Positions 45,608 to 55,267 are shown, numbered from the stretch's first letter. The stretch is DNA of 64,000 nt from Lachnospiraceae bacterium (GCA_017408025.1 JAFQVJ010000068.1:1-64000); one strand, 5' to 3'. Numbers and translations are program-made. Notes: generated by a model not told the origin, from the letters alone.

Positions 45608-45759
45608 TGTGTTAATTTGGTAGCACGTTACCGTGATAAAGTAATACTGGGTATCAAAAATTGTTTTCAAGTTATGAATAACTTAACTGAGATACTGAAA
45701 ATAAACGAATAACTCTCGTTTACATATAATTTTACATATAATAGAGAAAGGATTTTAAT
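45608..45759 (+). promoter_or_regulatory. Leader region of hisZ, candidate cis-regulatory RNA
   Basis: The leader has a perfect palindrome AAGTTATGAATAACTT (45669-45684) enclosed by GTATC (45651-45655) and GATAC (45691-45695), then a hairpin AAACGA/TCGTTT (45703-45721) whose loop repeats ATAACT and could pair alternatively with AGTTAT of the first arm. A tandem 12-bp duplication TTTACATATAAT x2 (45719-45742) precedes the ribosome binding site. No T-box sequence and no His-rich leader peptide were found, so regulation here is only a possibility. Confidence 0.4.
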
Positions 45760-46971
45760 ATGAAAAAGAAACTTTTACATACACCAGAAGGTGTAAGAGA
45801 TATATATAATGAAGAATGTGCAAAGAAGCTCCATCTTCAACAGACAATTCATGATACATTGAAATCGTATGGTTACGAGGATATTCAGACACCAACCTTT
45901 GAGTTTTTTGATATTTTTAGCAAGGAGCATGGAAGTGTAGCCTCTAACAATATGTATAAATTCTTTGACAGAGAAGGCTATACATTGGTTCTTCGACCAG
46001 ATATGACTCCAGCAATTGCCAGAGCAGTATCTAAATATTATATGGATGAGGATATGCCAGTACGTTTCTGCTATATGGGTGAAACGTTTGTCAACCATGC
46101 TGAACATCAAGGTAAGCTAAAGGAGATAACACAGATTGGAGCTGAGCTTGTTGGCGACAATAAATCGGATGCTGATGCTGAAATTTTAGCTATGACTATT
46201 GATTCTGTATTAAAATGCGGACTTGAAGATTTTAGATTAGATATAGGACATGTTGATTATTTCCATGGACTTATGGAAGCTTCTGGTCTTAATGATGAAC
46301 AAATTGAAGAATTGATGCAGCTTCTTGAAAATAAAAATTTCTTTGGAGTTGAAGAGCTTATCACAAGCTGCAATGTTCCAGAGGGGGTAAAAGAAATTTT
46401 CACTAAGCTTCCAGAGCTTTCTGGCTCTATAGAGGTTATAACAAAGGCAAGAGGTTTATTTACAAACGAAAAAATCAATAATGCACTTGATAGACTTGAG
46501 AAGGTTTATAAAATTCTTGAATATTATGGATTTGAGAAATATGTATCATTTGATCTTGGTACTATAGCTAATTTTGATTATTATACCGGTATAATATTTA
46601 AGGTATATACATATGGAACTGGAAACCCTATTGCCCGCGGTGGAAGATATGATAATCTTCTCCGTCAGTTTGGTAAGGATGCTGCATCTATTGGATTTGC
46701 CATAGATTTAGATCAGCTGCTCATTGTTCTTAGCAGACAAAAAATAGATGTGAAGGGCTCAACTGCAAAAACACTTATTATATATGATGTAGACCAGACA
46801 GCCGAGGCTGTTAAGCAGTCATTTATATCAAGAGATCACGGTATTCCTGCTGTGACCATGAGAAAGAGCAGTCGTATGGATATGGATGCATACGTGGACT
46901 ATTGTAAGAAGCTTAATTTCGACACACTTGTATATATCACAGGTGGTGATATCATCAGAAAGGAGTTTTAA
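45760..46971 (+). CDS. hisZ: ATP phosphoribosyltransferase regulatory subunit HisZ
   Basis: HisZ is a HisRS-like protein without tRNA charging activity that forms the active complex with short HisG and senses histidine. The 403-residue protein has class II synthetase-like motifs: [12 protein letters not shown] (motif 1), [13 protein letters not shown], and [10 protein letters not shown] (motif 2), with [11 protein letters not shown] and [10 protein letters not shown] later. It begins the operon and ends two bases before hisG. Confidence 0.94.
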   Translation: MKKKLLHTPEGVRDIYNEECAKKLHLQQTIHDTLKSYGYEDIQTPTFEFFDIFSKEHGSVASNNMYKFFDREGYTLVLRPDMTPAIARAVSKYYMDEDMPVRFCYMGETFVNHAEHQGKLKEITQIGAELVGDNKSDADAEILAMTIDSVLKCGLEDFRLDIGHVDYFHGLMEASGLNDEQIEELMQLLENKNFFGVEELITSCNVPEGVKEIFTKLPELSGSIEVITKARGLFTNEKINNALDRLEKVYKILEYYGFEKYVSFDLGTIANFDYYTGIIFKVYTYGTGNPIARGGRYDNLLRQFGKDAASIGFAIDLDQLLIVLSRQKIDVKGSTAKTLIIYDVDQTAEAVKQSFISRDHGIPAVTMRKSSRMDMDAYVDYCKKLNFDTLVYITGGDIIRKEF

Positions 46972-46973
46972 AC

Positions 46974-47609
46974 ATGAGATATTTAACATTTGCCCTTGCA
47001 AAGGGACGTCTCGCAAAGAATACTCTTGAGATATTCGAGAAGATTGGTATTACCTGTGAGGAGATGAAGGATAAAGATACAAGAAAGCTTATATTTGTAA
47101 ACGAGGAGCTTAAACTTAAATTCTTCCTTGCTAAAGCTGGCGATGTTCCTACATACGTTGAGTATGGTGCAGCCGATATAGGTGTAGTTGGCAAGGATAC
47201 TATTCTTGAAGAGGGAAGAAATATACTTGAAGTTGTTGATTTAAACATGGGAAAATGCCGTATGTGTGTATGCGGGCCAAGATCAGCAGAGGAATTATTA
47301 AAGCATCATGATATGATACGAGTTGCCAGCAAATATCCAAATATAGCTAAGGATTATTTCTACAATAAGAAGCATCAGACAGTAGAGATAATCAAGCTCA
47401 ATGGTTCAGTAGAACTGGCACCTATCGTTGGATTGTCAGAGGTTATCGTGGATATCGTAGAAACGGGCACAACACTTCGTGAGAATGGACTTGATGTTCT
47501 TGAAGAGATTTGTCCACTTTCTGCAAGGATGGTCGTAAATCAGGTATCAATGAAAATGGAAAATGAGCGTATTATGAAGCTCATAGCAGACCTTAAGACA
47601 GTTCTATAA
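46974..47609 (+). CDS. hisG: ATP phosphoribosyltransferase HisG, short form
   Basis: HisG condenses ATP and PRPP, the first step of histidine synthesis. At 211 residues it is the short form that lacks the C-terminal regulatory domain and needs HisZ. Motifs seen are [39 protein letters not shown] and the PRPP-binding region [21 protein letters not shown] lies in the end of hisZ. Confidence 0.96.
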   Translation: MRYLTFALAKGRLAKNTLEIFEKIGITCEEMKDKDTRKLIFVNEELKLKFFLAKAGDVPTYVEYGAADIGVVGKDTILEEGRNILEVVDLNMGKCRMCVCGPRSAEELLKHHDMIRVASKYPNIAKDYFYNKKHQTVEIIKLNGSVELAPIVGLSEVIVDIVETGTTLRENGLDVLEEICPLSARMVVNQVSMKMENERIMKLIADLKTVL

Positions 47610-47705
47610 GCCAATAATTACTATAATATGATGTTTAAATAAGAATTCTATATTATTTTTCCGTATTGGAATTTGTAAATATCTGGGATTCGGGAAGGTG
47701 AAGAA

Positions 47706-49004
47706 ATGAGAATTGTAAAATTAAATGAGGAAAAAAAGAAGGACATTCTGAACACTCTTTTAAAGAGAAGTCCAAACAATTATGACAGCTATGCCGATAC
47801 AGTAAACGAAATAGTTAATAATGTGAGACAAAATGGTGACAAAGCTGTAGCTGAATATACATTAAAATTTGATAAGACAGAGGTAACAGCTGATAATATT
47901 ATGGTGACGGCTGACGAAATCAAGGAGGCATATGATTATATCAATGCCAATGATGAAGGATTAGTTGATGTTATTAAAAAATCAGCTGATAATATTAGAG
48001 ATTACCACAATAAGCAGATGCAATACAGCTGGTTTGATTCTAAGCCAGATGGAACAATGCTTGGTCAAAAGGTTACAGCCCTTGGCAGTGTAGGCGTATA
48101 TGTTCCAGGCGGTAAAGCTGCTTATCCGTCATCTGTTCTTATGAATATTATTCCTGCTAAGGTTGCAGGTGTTGAAAAGATCGTTATGGTCACACCACCC
48201 GGCAAGGATGGTAAGGTTAATCCTGGAACACTTGTAGCAGCTGATATAGCTGGTGTTGACTGTATATATAAAGTAGGTGGTGCACAGGCAATTGCCGCAC
48301 TTGCTTTTGGAACAGAAACTATACCAAAAGTTGACAAAATAGTTGGACCTGGTAACATCTTTGTAGCTCTGGCTAAGAAGGCGGTATTTGGTTTCGTAAG
48401 TATTGATTCTATAGCCGGACCTAGCGAGATTCTCGTATTGGCAGACGAAACTGCAAATCCACGTTTTGTAGCTGCTGATTTATTGTCACAGGCAGAGCAT
48501 GATGAGATGGCTTCAGCTATCTTGGTCACAACAAGCATGGAGCTTGCTAATAAGGTTTCTGAAGAGGTTGACAAATTTGTTGCCGTTCTAAGCAGAAAAG
48601 AGATTCTTGAAAAGTCTCTTGAGAATTATGGATACATATTAGTTACTGATTCTATGAAGGATGCCATAGATGTAGCAAACGATATTGCTTCAGAGCATCT
48701 TGAAATCGTTACTAAGAACCCATTTGATACAATGACAAGAATAAAGAACGCAGGAGCAATTTTCCTTGGAGAATACAGCTCTGAACCACTTGGTGATTAC
48801 TTTGCTGGTCCAAACCACGTACTGCCTACAAACGGTACAGCAAAATTCTTCTCTCCACTGAGCGTTGATGACTTCATTAAGAAGTCAAGCATCATATCAT
48901 ACTCAAGAGAAGCACTTGAAGCTATCCATAAGGATATTGAGCACTTTGCAACATCAGAACAGTTGACAGCACATGCTAATTCTATTAAAGTAAGATTTGA
49001 ATAG
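47706..49004 (+). CDS. hisD: Histidinol dehydrogenase
   Basis: HisD is the zinc enzyme that oxidises histidinol to histidine in the last two steps of the pathway. The 432-residue protein has the signatures GVYVPGGKAAYPSSVLMN, VGGAQAIAALAFGT, DKIVGPGNIFVALAKK, SIAGPSEILVLAD, SQAEHDE (zinc and catalytic region) and GPNHVLPTNGTA. It is separated from hisG by 96 bases without a clear promoter. Confidence 0.97.
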   Translation: MRIVKLNEEKKKDILNTLLKRSPNNYDSYADTVNEIVNNVRQNGDKAVAEYTLKFDKTEVTADNIMVTADEIKEAYDYINANDEGLVDVIKKSADNIRDYHNKQMQYSWFDSKPDGTMLGQKVTALGSVGVYVPGGKAAYPSSVLMNIIPAKVAGVEKIVMVTPPGKDGKVNPGTLVAADIAGVDCIYKVGGAQAIAALAFGTETIPKVDKIVGPGNIFVALAKKAVFGFVSIDSIAGPSEILVLADETANPRFVAADLLSQAEHDEMASAILVTTSMELANKVSEEVDKFVAVLSRKEILEKSLENYGYILVTDSMKDAIDVANDIASEHLEIVTKNPFDTMTRIKNAGAIFLGEYSSEPLGDYFAGPNHVLPTNGTAKFFSPLSVDDFIKKSSIISYSREALEAIHKDIEHFATSEQLTAHANSIKVRFE

Positions 49005-49015
49005 TTGTACATTTA

Positions 49016-49047
49016 ATCTATCCTTCCAGATTAATTGAAGGATAGAT
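49016..49047 (+). terminator. Hairpin between hisD and hisB
   Basis: An 11-bp perfect stem (ATCTATCCTTC/GAAGGATAGAT) with a 10-base loop is followed by TTGAATTTGTT. The tail is weak, so it may only reduce read-through into hisB or protect the mRNA. Confidence 0.5.
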
Positions 49048-49075
49048 TTGAATTTGTTATAGGAAGGATAATGAT

Positions 49076-49663
49076 ATGGCTAGAATAGGAAACGTTAAAA
49101 GAGAAACTGGAGAAACACAGATAGAAGTTACTATCAGCCTTGATGGTACCGGCAAGGCTGATGTTAATACAGGTATAGGATTTTTTGACCACATGTTGAA
49201 CAATTTTGCAAGACACGGTCTGTTTGATTTGACTGTAAAGGCAACAGGAGACCTTTATGTGGATTGTCATCATCTTGTAGAAGATACTGGTATCGTTCTT
49301 GGTCAAGCCATATTGATGGCACTTGGAGACAAAAAAGGTATCAGGCGTTATGGCAACGCCATATTACCTATGGATGATGCATTGATTCTCTGTGCCTTAG
49401 ATCTTTCTGGCAGACCGTATTTTGCATATGACTTGAAGTTTAGTCAGCCAATGTGCGGATATTTTGAAACAGCCATGACACGTGAATTCTTCTACGCAGT
49501 ATCATATAGTGCCGCTATGAATCTTCACTTTAAGATGCTGTCAGGTGAAAACGATCACCATATTATAGAATGTGCATTTAAGGCATTTGCAAAGGCAATG
49601 GATATGGCAACGCAGAATGATGAGAGAATCACGTCAGTACTGTCCACTAAAGGAATACTGTAG
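49076..49663 (+). CDS. hisB: Imidazoleglycerol-phosphate dehydratase
   Basis: HisB dehydrates imidazole glycerol phosphate. The 195-residue protein is the monofunctional form, with the metal-binding His motifs FFDHMLNNFARHG and DCHHLVEDTGIVLGQA and the later ENDHHIIECAFKAFA. The phosphatase domain of the enterobacterial fusion is absent. AGGAAGGATAATG precedes the start. Confidence 0.97.
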   Translation: MARIGNVKRETGETQIEVTISLDGTGKADVNTGIGFFDHMLNNFARHGLFDLTVKATGDLYVDCHHLVEDTGIVLGQAILMALGDKKGIRRYGNAILPMDDALILCALDLSGRPYFAYDLKFSQPMCGYFETAMTREFFYAVSYSAAMNLHFKMLSGENDHHIIECAFKAFAKAMDMATQNDERITSVLSTKGIL

Positions 49664-49767
49664 ACGAATATAAAAAACATTGAGAATAAAAAACGTTAGA
49701 CGAGTTAATACTCAAAGAATCAGGAAAGGACTACATAAGCATGAGTCAGGTTAAGATAATTCAGGAA

Positions 49768-49782
49768 ATATATATATATATA
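49768..49782 (+). repeat. (AT)7 dinucleotide tract at the 5' end of hisIE
   Basis: Seven AT units plus A lie nine codons after an ATG at 49741 that has a good AGGAAAGGA site (49722-49730). That ATG frame stops at TGA 49801-49803. Removing one AT unit would join it in frame to the hisIE body. The tract is therefore the apparent site of a frameshift. Confidence 0.8.
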
Positions 49783-49787
49783 ATGGT

Positions 49788-51002
49788 GTGGCAGGCTATA
49801 TGACTGCTGATGAAGAGTTTAAAGCATATGGACATAACAATACAACAGTTGAGCTTTGCAGAAGCATCGACAATATGGGGGCTGATGTTCTCTATATAAC
49901 AGAGCTTTCTGAAACTGATGCTGAGCATGACAAAAATATAGATACTGTAAAGGAAATTGTTACTGCAATTGATATTCCAGTAATGCTCGGAGGTAATATC
50001 AAGCGCCTTGAGGATGTTAAGAAATATCTCTATGCAGGTGCCCAGGTAGCGGTTCTTGATTTCTCTAAGGATTCCAACAAAGAAATGTTTAAAGAAGCTT
50101 CTGACAGGTTTGGCATTACGAAGATTGGTGTAAAATCAGATGATATCATAACAGTGCACAAGTCAACAGAAGAGTCATCAGATATTAAGCTTAAGTTTTC
50201 GCCAGACAGTGAAAATGCAGCTTCATATATTACATATTGTAAAGAAAATGACGATTCAGTTTATGGCATTGGTTTTGTTGCAGATAAATTATTGTTCGGT
50301 AATGGAAATTGTCAGACAATTGACTATGTTTTTATAAAAACTCTGTTAAAAAATGACGGAATAGCCGTCAAAGAATATGTTGCAACTGCAAAATTTGACG
50401 AATTTAAGTTGAATAGTGACGGAATGATACCAGTAATTGTTCAAGATTATCAAACAAATGATGTTCTCATGATGGCATATATGAACGAAGAAGCATATAA
50501 CCATACTGTAGAAACTGGCAGAATGACATATTACAGCAGAAGTAGGGATGAACTGTGGGAAAAAGGTCTTACATCAGGTCATTTCCAATATCTAAAATCT
50601 CTGGAAATTGACTGTGACAAGGATACCCTTCTTGCAAAGGTTTATCAGGTTGGTGCTGCCTGCCACACTGGTAGCAGGACATGCTTCTACACAAACATAT
50701 ATAAGAAGGACTATAAGGATAATAATCCTCACAAGGTATTTGAGGATGTATATAATGTAATCCTTGACAGAAAGCAGAATCCAAAGGAAGGCTCTTATAC
50801 AAATTATCTTTTCGATAAGGGTATAGATAAAATACTTAAGAAGGTTGGTGAGGAAGCTACAGAAATTATCATAGCAGCTAAGAATCCTAACCCAGAGGAA
50901 ATCAAGTATGAGATATCTGATTTCTTATATCATGTAATGGTACTTATGGCGGAGCGTGGAGTAAATTGGGAGGATATTACAACAGAGCTTTCAAGAAGAT
51001 AG
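49788..51002 (+). CDS. hisIE: Bifunctional HisIE with HisA/HisF-like N-terminal domain, apparently frameshifted at its start
   Basis: HisI (phosphoribosyl-AMP cyclohydrolase) and HisE (phosphoribosyl-ATP pyrophosphatase) carry out steps 2 and 3 of histidine synthesis. Residues about 1-190 resemble a degenerate half TIM barrel of HisA/HisF type ([39 protein letters not shown] is split by eye into two strands). HisI follows ([39 protein letters not shown]) and then HisE ([28 protein letters not shown]). The frame is open from a GTG at 49788, but the natural start is probably the ATG at 49741, whose frame (ending [10 protein letters not shown]) is broken by the (AT)7 tract. As written, translation must use GTG 49788 or ATG 49800. 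Confidence 0.88.
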   Translation: MAGYMTADEEFKAYGHNNTTVELCRSIDNMGADVLYITELSETDAEHDKNIDTVKEIVTAIDIPVMLGGNIKRLEDVKKYLYAGAQVAVLDFSKDSNKEMFKEASDRFGITKIGVKSDDIITVHKSTEESSDIKLKFSPDSENAASYITYCKENDDSVYGIGFVADKLLFGNGNCQTIDYVFIKTLLKNDGIAVKEYVATAKFDEFKLNSDGMIPVIVQDYQTNDVLMMAYMNEEAYNHTVETGRMTYYSRSRDELWEKGLTSGHFQYLKSLEIDCDKDTLLAKVYQVGAACHTGSRTCFYTNIYKKDYKDNNPHKVFEDVYNVILDRKQNPKEGSYTNYLFDKGIDKILKKVGEEATEIIIAAKNPNPEEIKYEISDFLYHVMVLMAERGVNWEDITTELSRR

Positions 51003-51062
51003 GAAAGAATAAAGAAGTTATCTTGAAATAACTGGACTTAATATGTGAATACTGATAAAATA

Positions 51063-51100
51063 TTAAGGAGTGTGAGTTCCTAAGAATTCATACTCCTTAA
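51063..51100 (+). terminator. Hairpin after the his genes
   Basis: A 13-bp stem (TTAAGGAGTGTGA against TCATACTCCTTAA, one G-T pair) is followed by TTGTATGTT. It lies 60 bases after hisIE and probably ends the operon, although the T-tract is poor. Confidence 0.6.
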
Positions 51101-51173
51101 TTGTATGTTAAAGTCAAAATTTTTCATAACTATAGTAACATATTTGATAATACACAAAAAAGAGGTGTCACTT

Positions 51174-52571
51174 ATGAAAATTAACAAACGAATTATAATA
51201 ACTAGTGGAATTGTACTTTTTGTTCTTATTGCTGTTATATATCTAGGTGTGGCAGTATTTTACCAGTATCATTTTCTACCTGGAACTACTATAAACGGGA
51301 AAGATTATAGCAATAAATCCATAGATAGCGTTGAAAAATCCATTCAGAACGATATAAGAACATACTACCTTAAAATACTTGAAAGAAATGGCGGTGTTGA
51401 ACATATCGCTGCTGCTGACATAGATTTGCAGGTATCTATAGATGGTGACCTGTCGACCATAAAGGATGGACAAAACCACTACCTTTGGTTTCTAGCTCCA
51501 AAAGAAGACGCAAGGTTAGACGTTACGGTGACATATGACGAGACTAAATTGGATTATGCCATTGCAAATCTTGACTGCCTCAACGATGAATATATCAATG
51601 CTGGTGTGGCTCCAGAGCTGACATATGATGGTGTAGAATTCACCATGACAGAGGCTATACCTGGAAATGAGATTGATAAAGAGATGACAAAACAATATAT
51701 AAAAGAATCTATAACTAATATGGATGCTGTATTAAATCTGGAGACAAAGAACTGTTATCTTAAGCCATTAGATACAGAATCGGATAAAACGATGCAGGAT
51801 ACTTTAAATAAACTTAACAGCTATCTTGATGTGGTTATAAATATTACATTTGGTGAAAAGACCGAAGTAATTGACCGTTCAAAGATCAATAAATGGTTGT
51901 CTGTAGATATGAATAATAATATTATTCTTGACAAAGATGCCATAATAGAGTATGTGGATTCATTTGCAGAAGAATACGAAACAATGGGGCGGACAAGAGA
52001 GTTTACAACTTCCTTCGGTGAGACTATCCGTGTGAATGGCGGTGACTATGGATGGTGGATAAACAGAACTGCCGAAGCCGAAGCTATCATAAGTGATATT
52101 GAGAATCTTAACAGCTGTACCAGAGAAGCAAACTATCTACAGATTGCTGGTGCCTACGGAGAGTCTGATATAGGTACGACATATATTGAAGTAGATTTAT
52201 ATGCCCAACATCTCTATGCATATAAAGAAGGTGAATTAATAGTTGATTGTCCAATTGTTTCAGGAGATCCGGTAAATGGAAAGAGGACACCTACAGGACT
52301 GTACAACATGCGTTTTATGTTTACAAACTATGACTTTGTCAGAGGCTCATTTAAGAAAAAATTAAAATACTGGATGGTATTTTATGGCGATTCAGTGGAG
52401 ACAAACATAGGAATTGCTTCCTGTGACTGGCTCACAAGCTTCGGTGGCTCTGCATACAAGTCAGCTGGTTCACTTGGTTCAATATACGTTGACGAAGAAA
52501 ATGCCAAGAATTTGTATATGCAGCTTCCAGGTAAGGATTTCCCTGTAATTATATACGATTACAAGCATTAA
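51174..52571 (+). CDS. L,D-transpeptidase (YkuD) family protein lacking the canonical catalytic residues
   Basis: A single N-terminal membrane helix (about 8-28) is followed by a long extracytoplasmic region (about 40-330) like the peptidoglycan-binding domains found in this family, and a C-terminal YkuD fold (about 340-465; IEVDLYAQHLYAYKEGELI, GDPVNGKRTPTGLYNM). At the catalytic segment, where active enzymes read like GSHGCxN, this one reads GSLGSIYV, so the His is Leu434 and the Cys is Ser436. The upstream GIHD-type motif reads GIASCDW. Catalysis is doubtful unless Cys417 substitutes. AGAGGTG sets the ATG at 51174. Confidence 0.82.
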   Translation: MKINKRIIITSGIVLFVLIAVIYLGVAVFYQYHFLPGTTINGKDYSNKSIDSVEKSIQNDIRTYYLKILERNGGVEHIAAADIDLQVSIDGDLSTIKDGQNHYLWFLAPKEDARLDVTVTYDETKLDYAIANLDCLNDEYINAGVAPELTYDGVEFTMTEAIPGNEIDKEMTKQYIKESITNMDAVLNLETKNCYLKPLDTESDKTMQDTLNKLNSYLDVVINITFGEKTEVIDRSKINKWLSVDMNNNIILDKDAIIEYVDSFAEEYETMGRTREFTTSFGETIRVNGGDYGWWINRTAEAEAIISDIENLNSCTREANYLQIAGAYGESDIGTTYIEVDLYAQHLYAYKEGELIVDCPIVSGDPVNGKRTPTGLYNMRFMFTNYDFVRGSFKKKLKYWMVFYGDSVETNIGIASCDWLTSFGGSAYKSAGSLGSIYVDEENAKNLYMQLPGKDFPVIIYDYKH

Positions 52572-52628
52572 TCTGCCAAATAAATATATATTTCAATATG
52601 AGAATACTTTATGAGAACGGAGAGAATC

Positions 52629-54494
52629 ATGACTAAATTAGCATTATCAGATGAGATACTGATGAGTATCGATAAACCTGCCAGATATATCGGTCACGAA
52701 GTAAATATGGCAGTCAAAGACCTAAAGGATATAGATGTTAGGTTTGCTATGTGCTTTCCTGATGTATACGAGATAGGTATGTCCCATCTAGGAATCCAGA
52801 TATTATACCATATGTTCAATGGCATGGATGGCGTTTACTGTGAAAGAGTTTATTCACCTTGGACTGACCTTGATAAAATCATGAGGGAACAGCATATTCC
52901 ATTATTCACATTAGAAACACAGACACCAGTAAAGGATATGGACTTTTTAGGCATAACTATTCAGTATGAGATGTGTTATACAAATATTCTACAGATTCTG
53001 GATTTGAGTGGTATAACTATGACCGCTGCCCATAGAGCTGAGGATGAGCCTATTGTAATTGGTGGTGGTCCTTGTACCTACAACCCTGAACCTATCGCTG
53101 AATTTTTTGATATCTTCTATATAGGTGAGGGAGAAACAGTATACAAGGATTTAATCAACGCATATCGTCATAATAAGGCTAATGGTGGAAGCCGACGTGA
53201 TTTCTTAATGGCTGCTGCCAATATTCCCGGACTCTATGTTCCACAATTATATGAGGCTTCCTATAACAATGATGGAACTTTGAAAAGCTTTACACCAACT
53301 GTAGAAGGTGTCCCTACAACAGTAAAGAAGGAAATTGTTATGGATATAAGCAATACGGTATATCCTGAAAGACCTATTGTTCCATATATCCGTGCCACAC
53401 AGGACAGAGTAGTTTTGGAAATTCAGAGAGGTTGTATCAGAGGATGTCGATTCTGTCAGGCGGGTATGATTTATCGTCCAGTCAGAGAGAGAGATGTAGA
53501 ATTCCTCAAGGATATGGCCGTAAAGATGCTAAAGAGTACTGGTCACGAAGAGATTACATTAAGCTCCCTTAGCAGTTCGGACTATTCTAAGCTTGATGAA
53601 TTACTGAACTTCTTAATTGACGAATTTAAAGGTAAGGGTGTCAATATATCATTGCCATCACTTCGTGTAGATGCATTTTCCCTTGATGTAATGAGCAAGG
53701 TTCAAGATGTTAAGAAAAGCTCTCTTACATTTGCCCCTGAAGCTGGTTCACAACGTATGAGAAATGTTATAAATAAAGGACTTACGGAAGAAGATATATT
53801 AAACGGCTGTGCCCTTGCGTTCAAAGGAGGTTGGAACAAGGTTAAGCTATATTTTATGCTTGGTCTTCCAACAGAGACAGAGGAGGATATGAAGGCGTTA
53901 GCTGAGCTTTCGGAGCTTGTGGCTGAGAAGTATTATGAGATACCAAAGTCAGAGCGAAATGGCAAGGTTCAAGTGACAGCCAGCAGCTCATTCTTCATAC
54001 CAAAGCCATTTACTCCATTTCAGTGGGCAGCTATGTGTACCAAGGATGAATTCCAGCGTCGCGCCTATGTTGTAAATGACCGAATGAAGGAAATGCTTAA
54101 CAGAAAGAGCCTTAAATATAATTACCATGACCCTGACACATCTATCATTGAGGGACTTCTTGCCCGTGGCGACAGAAAGGTATCTAGTGTCATAAAGAGA
54201 GTATATGAGGCTGGTGGTATATATGATGCATGGGGCGAATATTTTAACTACGATAGATGGTTAGCAGCTCTTGAGGCAGAAGGTCTCGACCTGGATTTCT
54301 ATACTACAAGAGAACGTAGCACAGATGAATTGTTTCCATGGGATTTCATAGATACAGGTGTGACAAAGAATTTCTTAAAGAGAGAGTGGCAGCGTGCACA
54401 CGAAGAACAGATTACTCCAAATTGCCGTATGGAGTGTCAGGGTTGTGGCGCAGCAGTATTTAAAGGAGGTGTCTGCTTTGAAGATAAGAATTAA
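52629..54494 (+). CDS. TIGR03960 family radical SAM protein with B12-binding-like N-terminal domain
   Basis: The 621-residue protein has an N-terminal B12-binding-like domain (about 30-220; FAMCFPDVYEIGMSHLGIQILY is typical) and a radical SAM domain with the cluster motif CIRGCRFCQAG near residue 275. It is always paired with the TIGR03936 protein encoded next. The function is unknown; a role in RNA modification has been suggested by its place beside RNase G. GGAG sets the start at 52629. Confidence 0.93.
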   Translation: MTKLALSDEILMSIDKPARYIGHEVNMAVKDLKDIDVRFAMCFPDVYEIGMSHLGIQILYHMFNGMDGVYCERVYSPWTDLDKIMREQHIPLFTLETQTPVKDMDFLGITIQYEMCYTNILQILDLSGITMTAAHRAEDEPIVIGGGPCTYNPEPIAEFFDIFYIGEGETVYKDLINAYRHNKANGGSRRDFLMAAANIPGLYVPQLYEASYNNDGTLKSFTPTVEGVPTTVKKEIVMDISNTVYPERPIVPYIRATQDRVVLEIQRGCIRGCRFCQAGMIYRPVRERDVEFLKDMAVKMLKSTGHEEITLSSLSSSDYSKLDELLNFLIDEFKGKGVNISLPSLRVDAFSLDVMSKVQDVKKSSLTFAPEAGSQRMRNVINKGLTEEDILNGCALAFKGGWNKVKLYFMLGLPTETEEDMKALAELSELVAEKYYEIPKSERNGKVQVTASSSFFIPKPFTPFQWAAMCTKDEFQRRAYVVNDRMKEMLNRKSLKYNYHDPDTSIIEGLLARGDRKVSSVIKRVYEAGGIYDAWGEYFNYDRWLAALEAEGLDLDFYTTRERSTDELFPWDFIDTGVTKNFLKREWQRAHEEQITPNCRMECQGCGAAVFKGGVCFEDKN

Positions 54495-55218
54495 ATTCAG
54501 TAAAACTGGGGCAGTGAGATTCATCGGTCATCTAGACGTAATGAGATACTTTCAGAAGCTTAACAGAAGAGCAGGCATAGATGTGAAATATTCTACAGGA
54601 TTCTCTCCACATCAGATAATGTCCTTTGCTGCACCTTTAGGTGTAGGACTTGAAAGCCACGGTGAGTACGTTGATATAGAGGTTAATTCAACAATGTCTT
54701 CGTCAGAATCAATCAAGGCTCTTAACAATGCATCTATAGAGGGTATACAGGTTACTTCGTATGTAGAACTTCCAGAGGGAACGGCAAATGCCATGTCATC
54801 TGTAGCAGCAGCTGATTACATAGTTCGCGTCAAGGAACAGTACAAGCCAACTGTCATTGCTGATAACGCTATGTTGAAGAAACGATTTGAAGAATTCTTA
54901 AGTCAATCATCAATTGTAGTTACCAAGGCTTCTAAAAAATCTGAACGTGAGGTAGATTTGCGACCACTTATATACAAGGCTTCTGTTAATGAAAATGGCG
55001 AAATATTCATGCAACTATGTACTGGAAGCGCTGAAAACCTCAAGCCTGAGCTGGTATTAGAGACTTTCTTTAGGTATGTAGGTGACAAGATGAGCCAGTT
55101 TGCACTGGATATATGCCGTCTTGAGGTTTATGGTCTGTATACTAGCAAGGATGAAAATGGAAATGTTATAAGCGAAAAGCTTATACCTCTTGAGCAATTT
55201 GGCAAGGAAATCTTATAA
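54478..55218 (+). CDS. TIGR03936 family radical SAM-associated protein (DUF2344)
   Basis: This 246-residue protein begins KIRIKFSKTGAVRFIGHLDVMRYFQ, characteristic of DUF2344; only the family-defining first part (IRIKFSKTGAVRFIGHLD) is quoted as evidence. The start is a TTG at 54478, seven bases after AAAGGAGGT, and overlaps the upstream gene by 17 bases. In some bacteria this domain is fused to the partner radical SAM protein. Function unknown. Confidence 0.9.
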   Translation: MKIRIKFSKTGAVRFIGHLDVMRYFQKLNRRAGIDVKYSTGFSPHQIMSFAAPLGVGLESHGEYVDIEVNSTMSSSESIKALNNASIEGIQVTSYVELPEGTANAMSSVAAADYIVRVKEQYKPTVIADNAMLKKRFEEFLSQSSIVVTKASKKSEREVDLRPLIYKASVNENGEIFMQLCTGSAENLKPELVLETFFRYVGDKMSQFALDICRLEVYGLYTSKDENGNVISEKLIPLEQFGKEIL

Positions 55219-55231
55219 ATCATATGAATAA

Positions 55232-55267
55232 AAATAAGACAGTCATGCTATTGTCTGTCTTATTTTT
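55232..55267 (+). terminator. Intrinsic terminator directly before the RNase G gene
   Basis: AAATAAGACAG pairs with CTGTCTTATTT over 11 bp, and the right arm ends in a T-run. The ribosome binding site AGGAGG of the next gene starts one to two bases after the T-run, so the element could attenuate RNase G expression. Confidence 0.78.

Noticed and set aside
45674..45712. Twelve-codon ORF as a histidine leader peptide
   Set aside because: It has no ribosome binding site and no His codons.
45608..45759. T-box riboswitch before hisZ
   Set aside because: Expected for a histidine operon, but the conserved GGTGGNACCGCG-type antiterminator sequence and a terminator are missing; GGTAGCACG is only a loose likeness.
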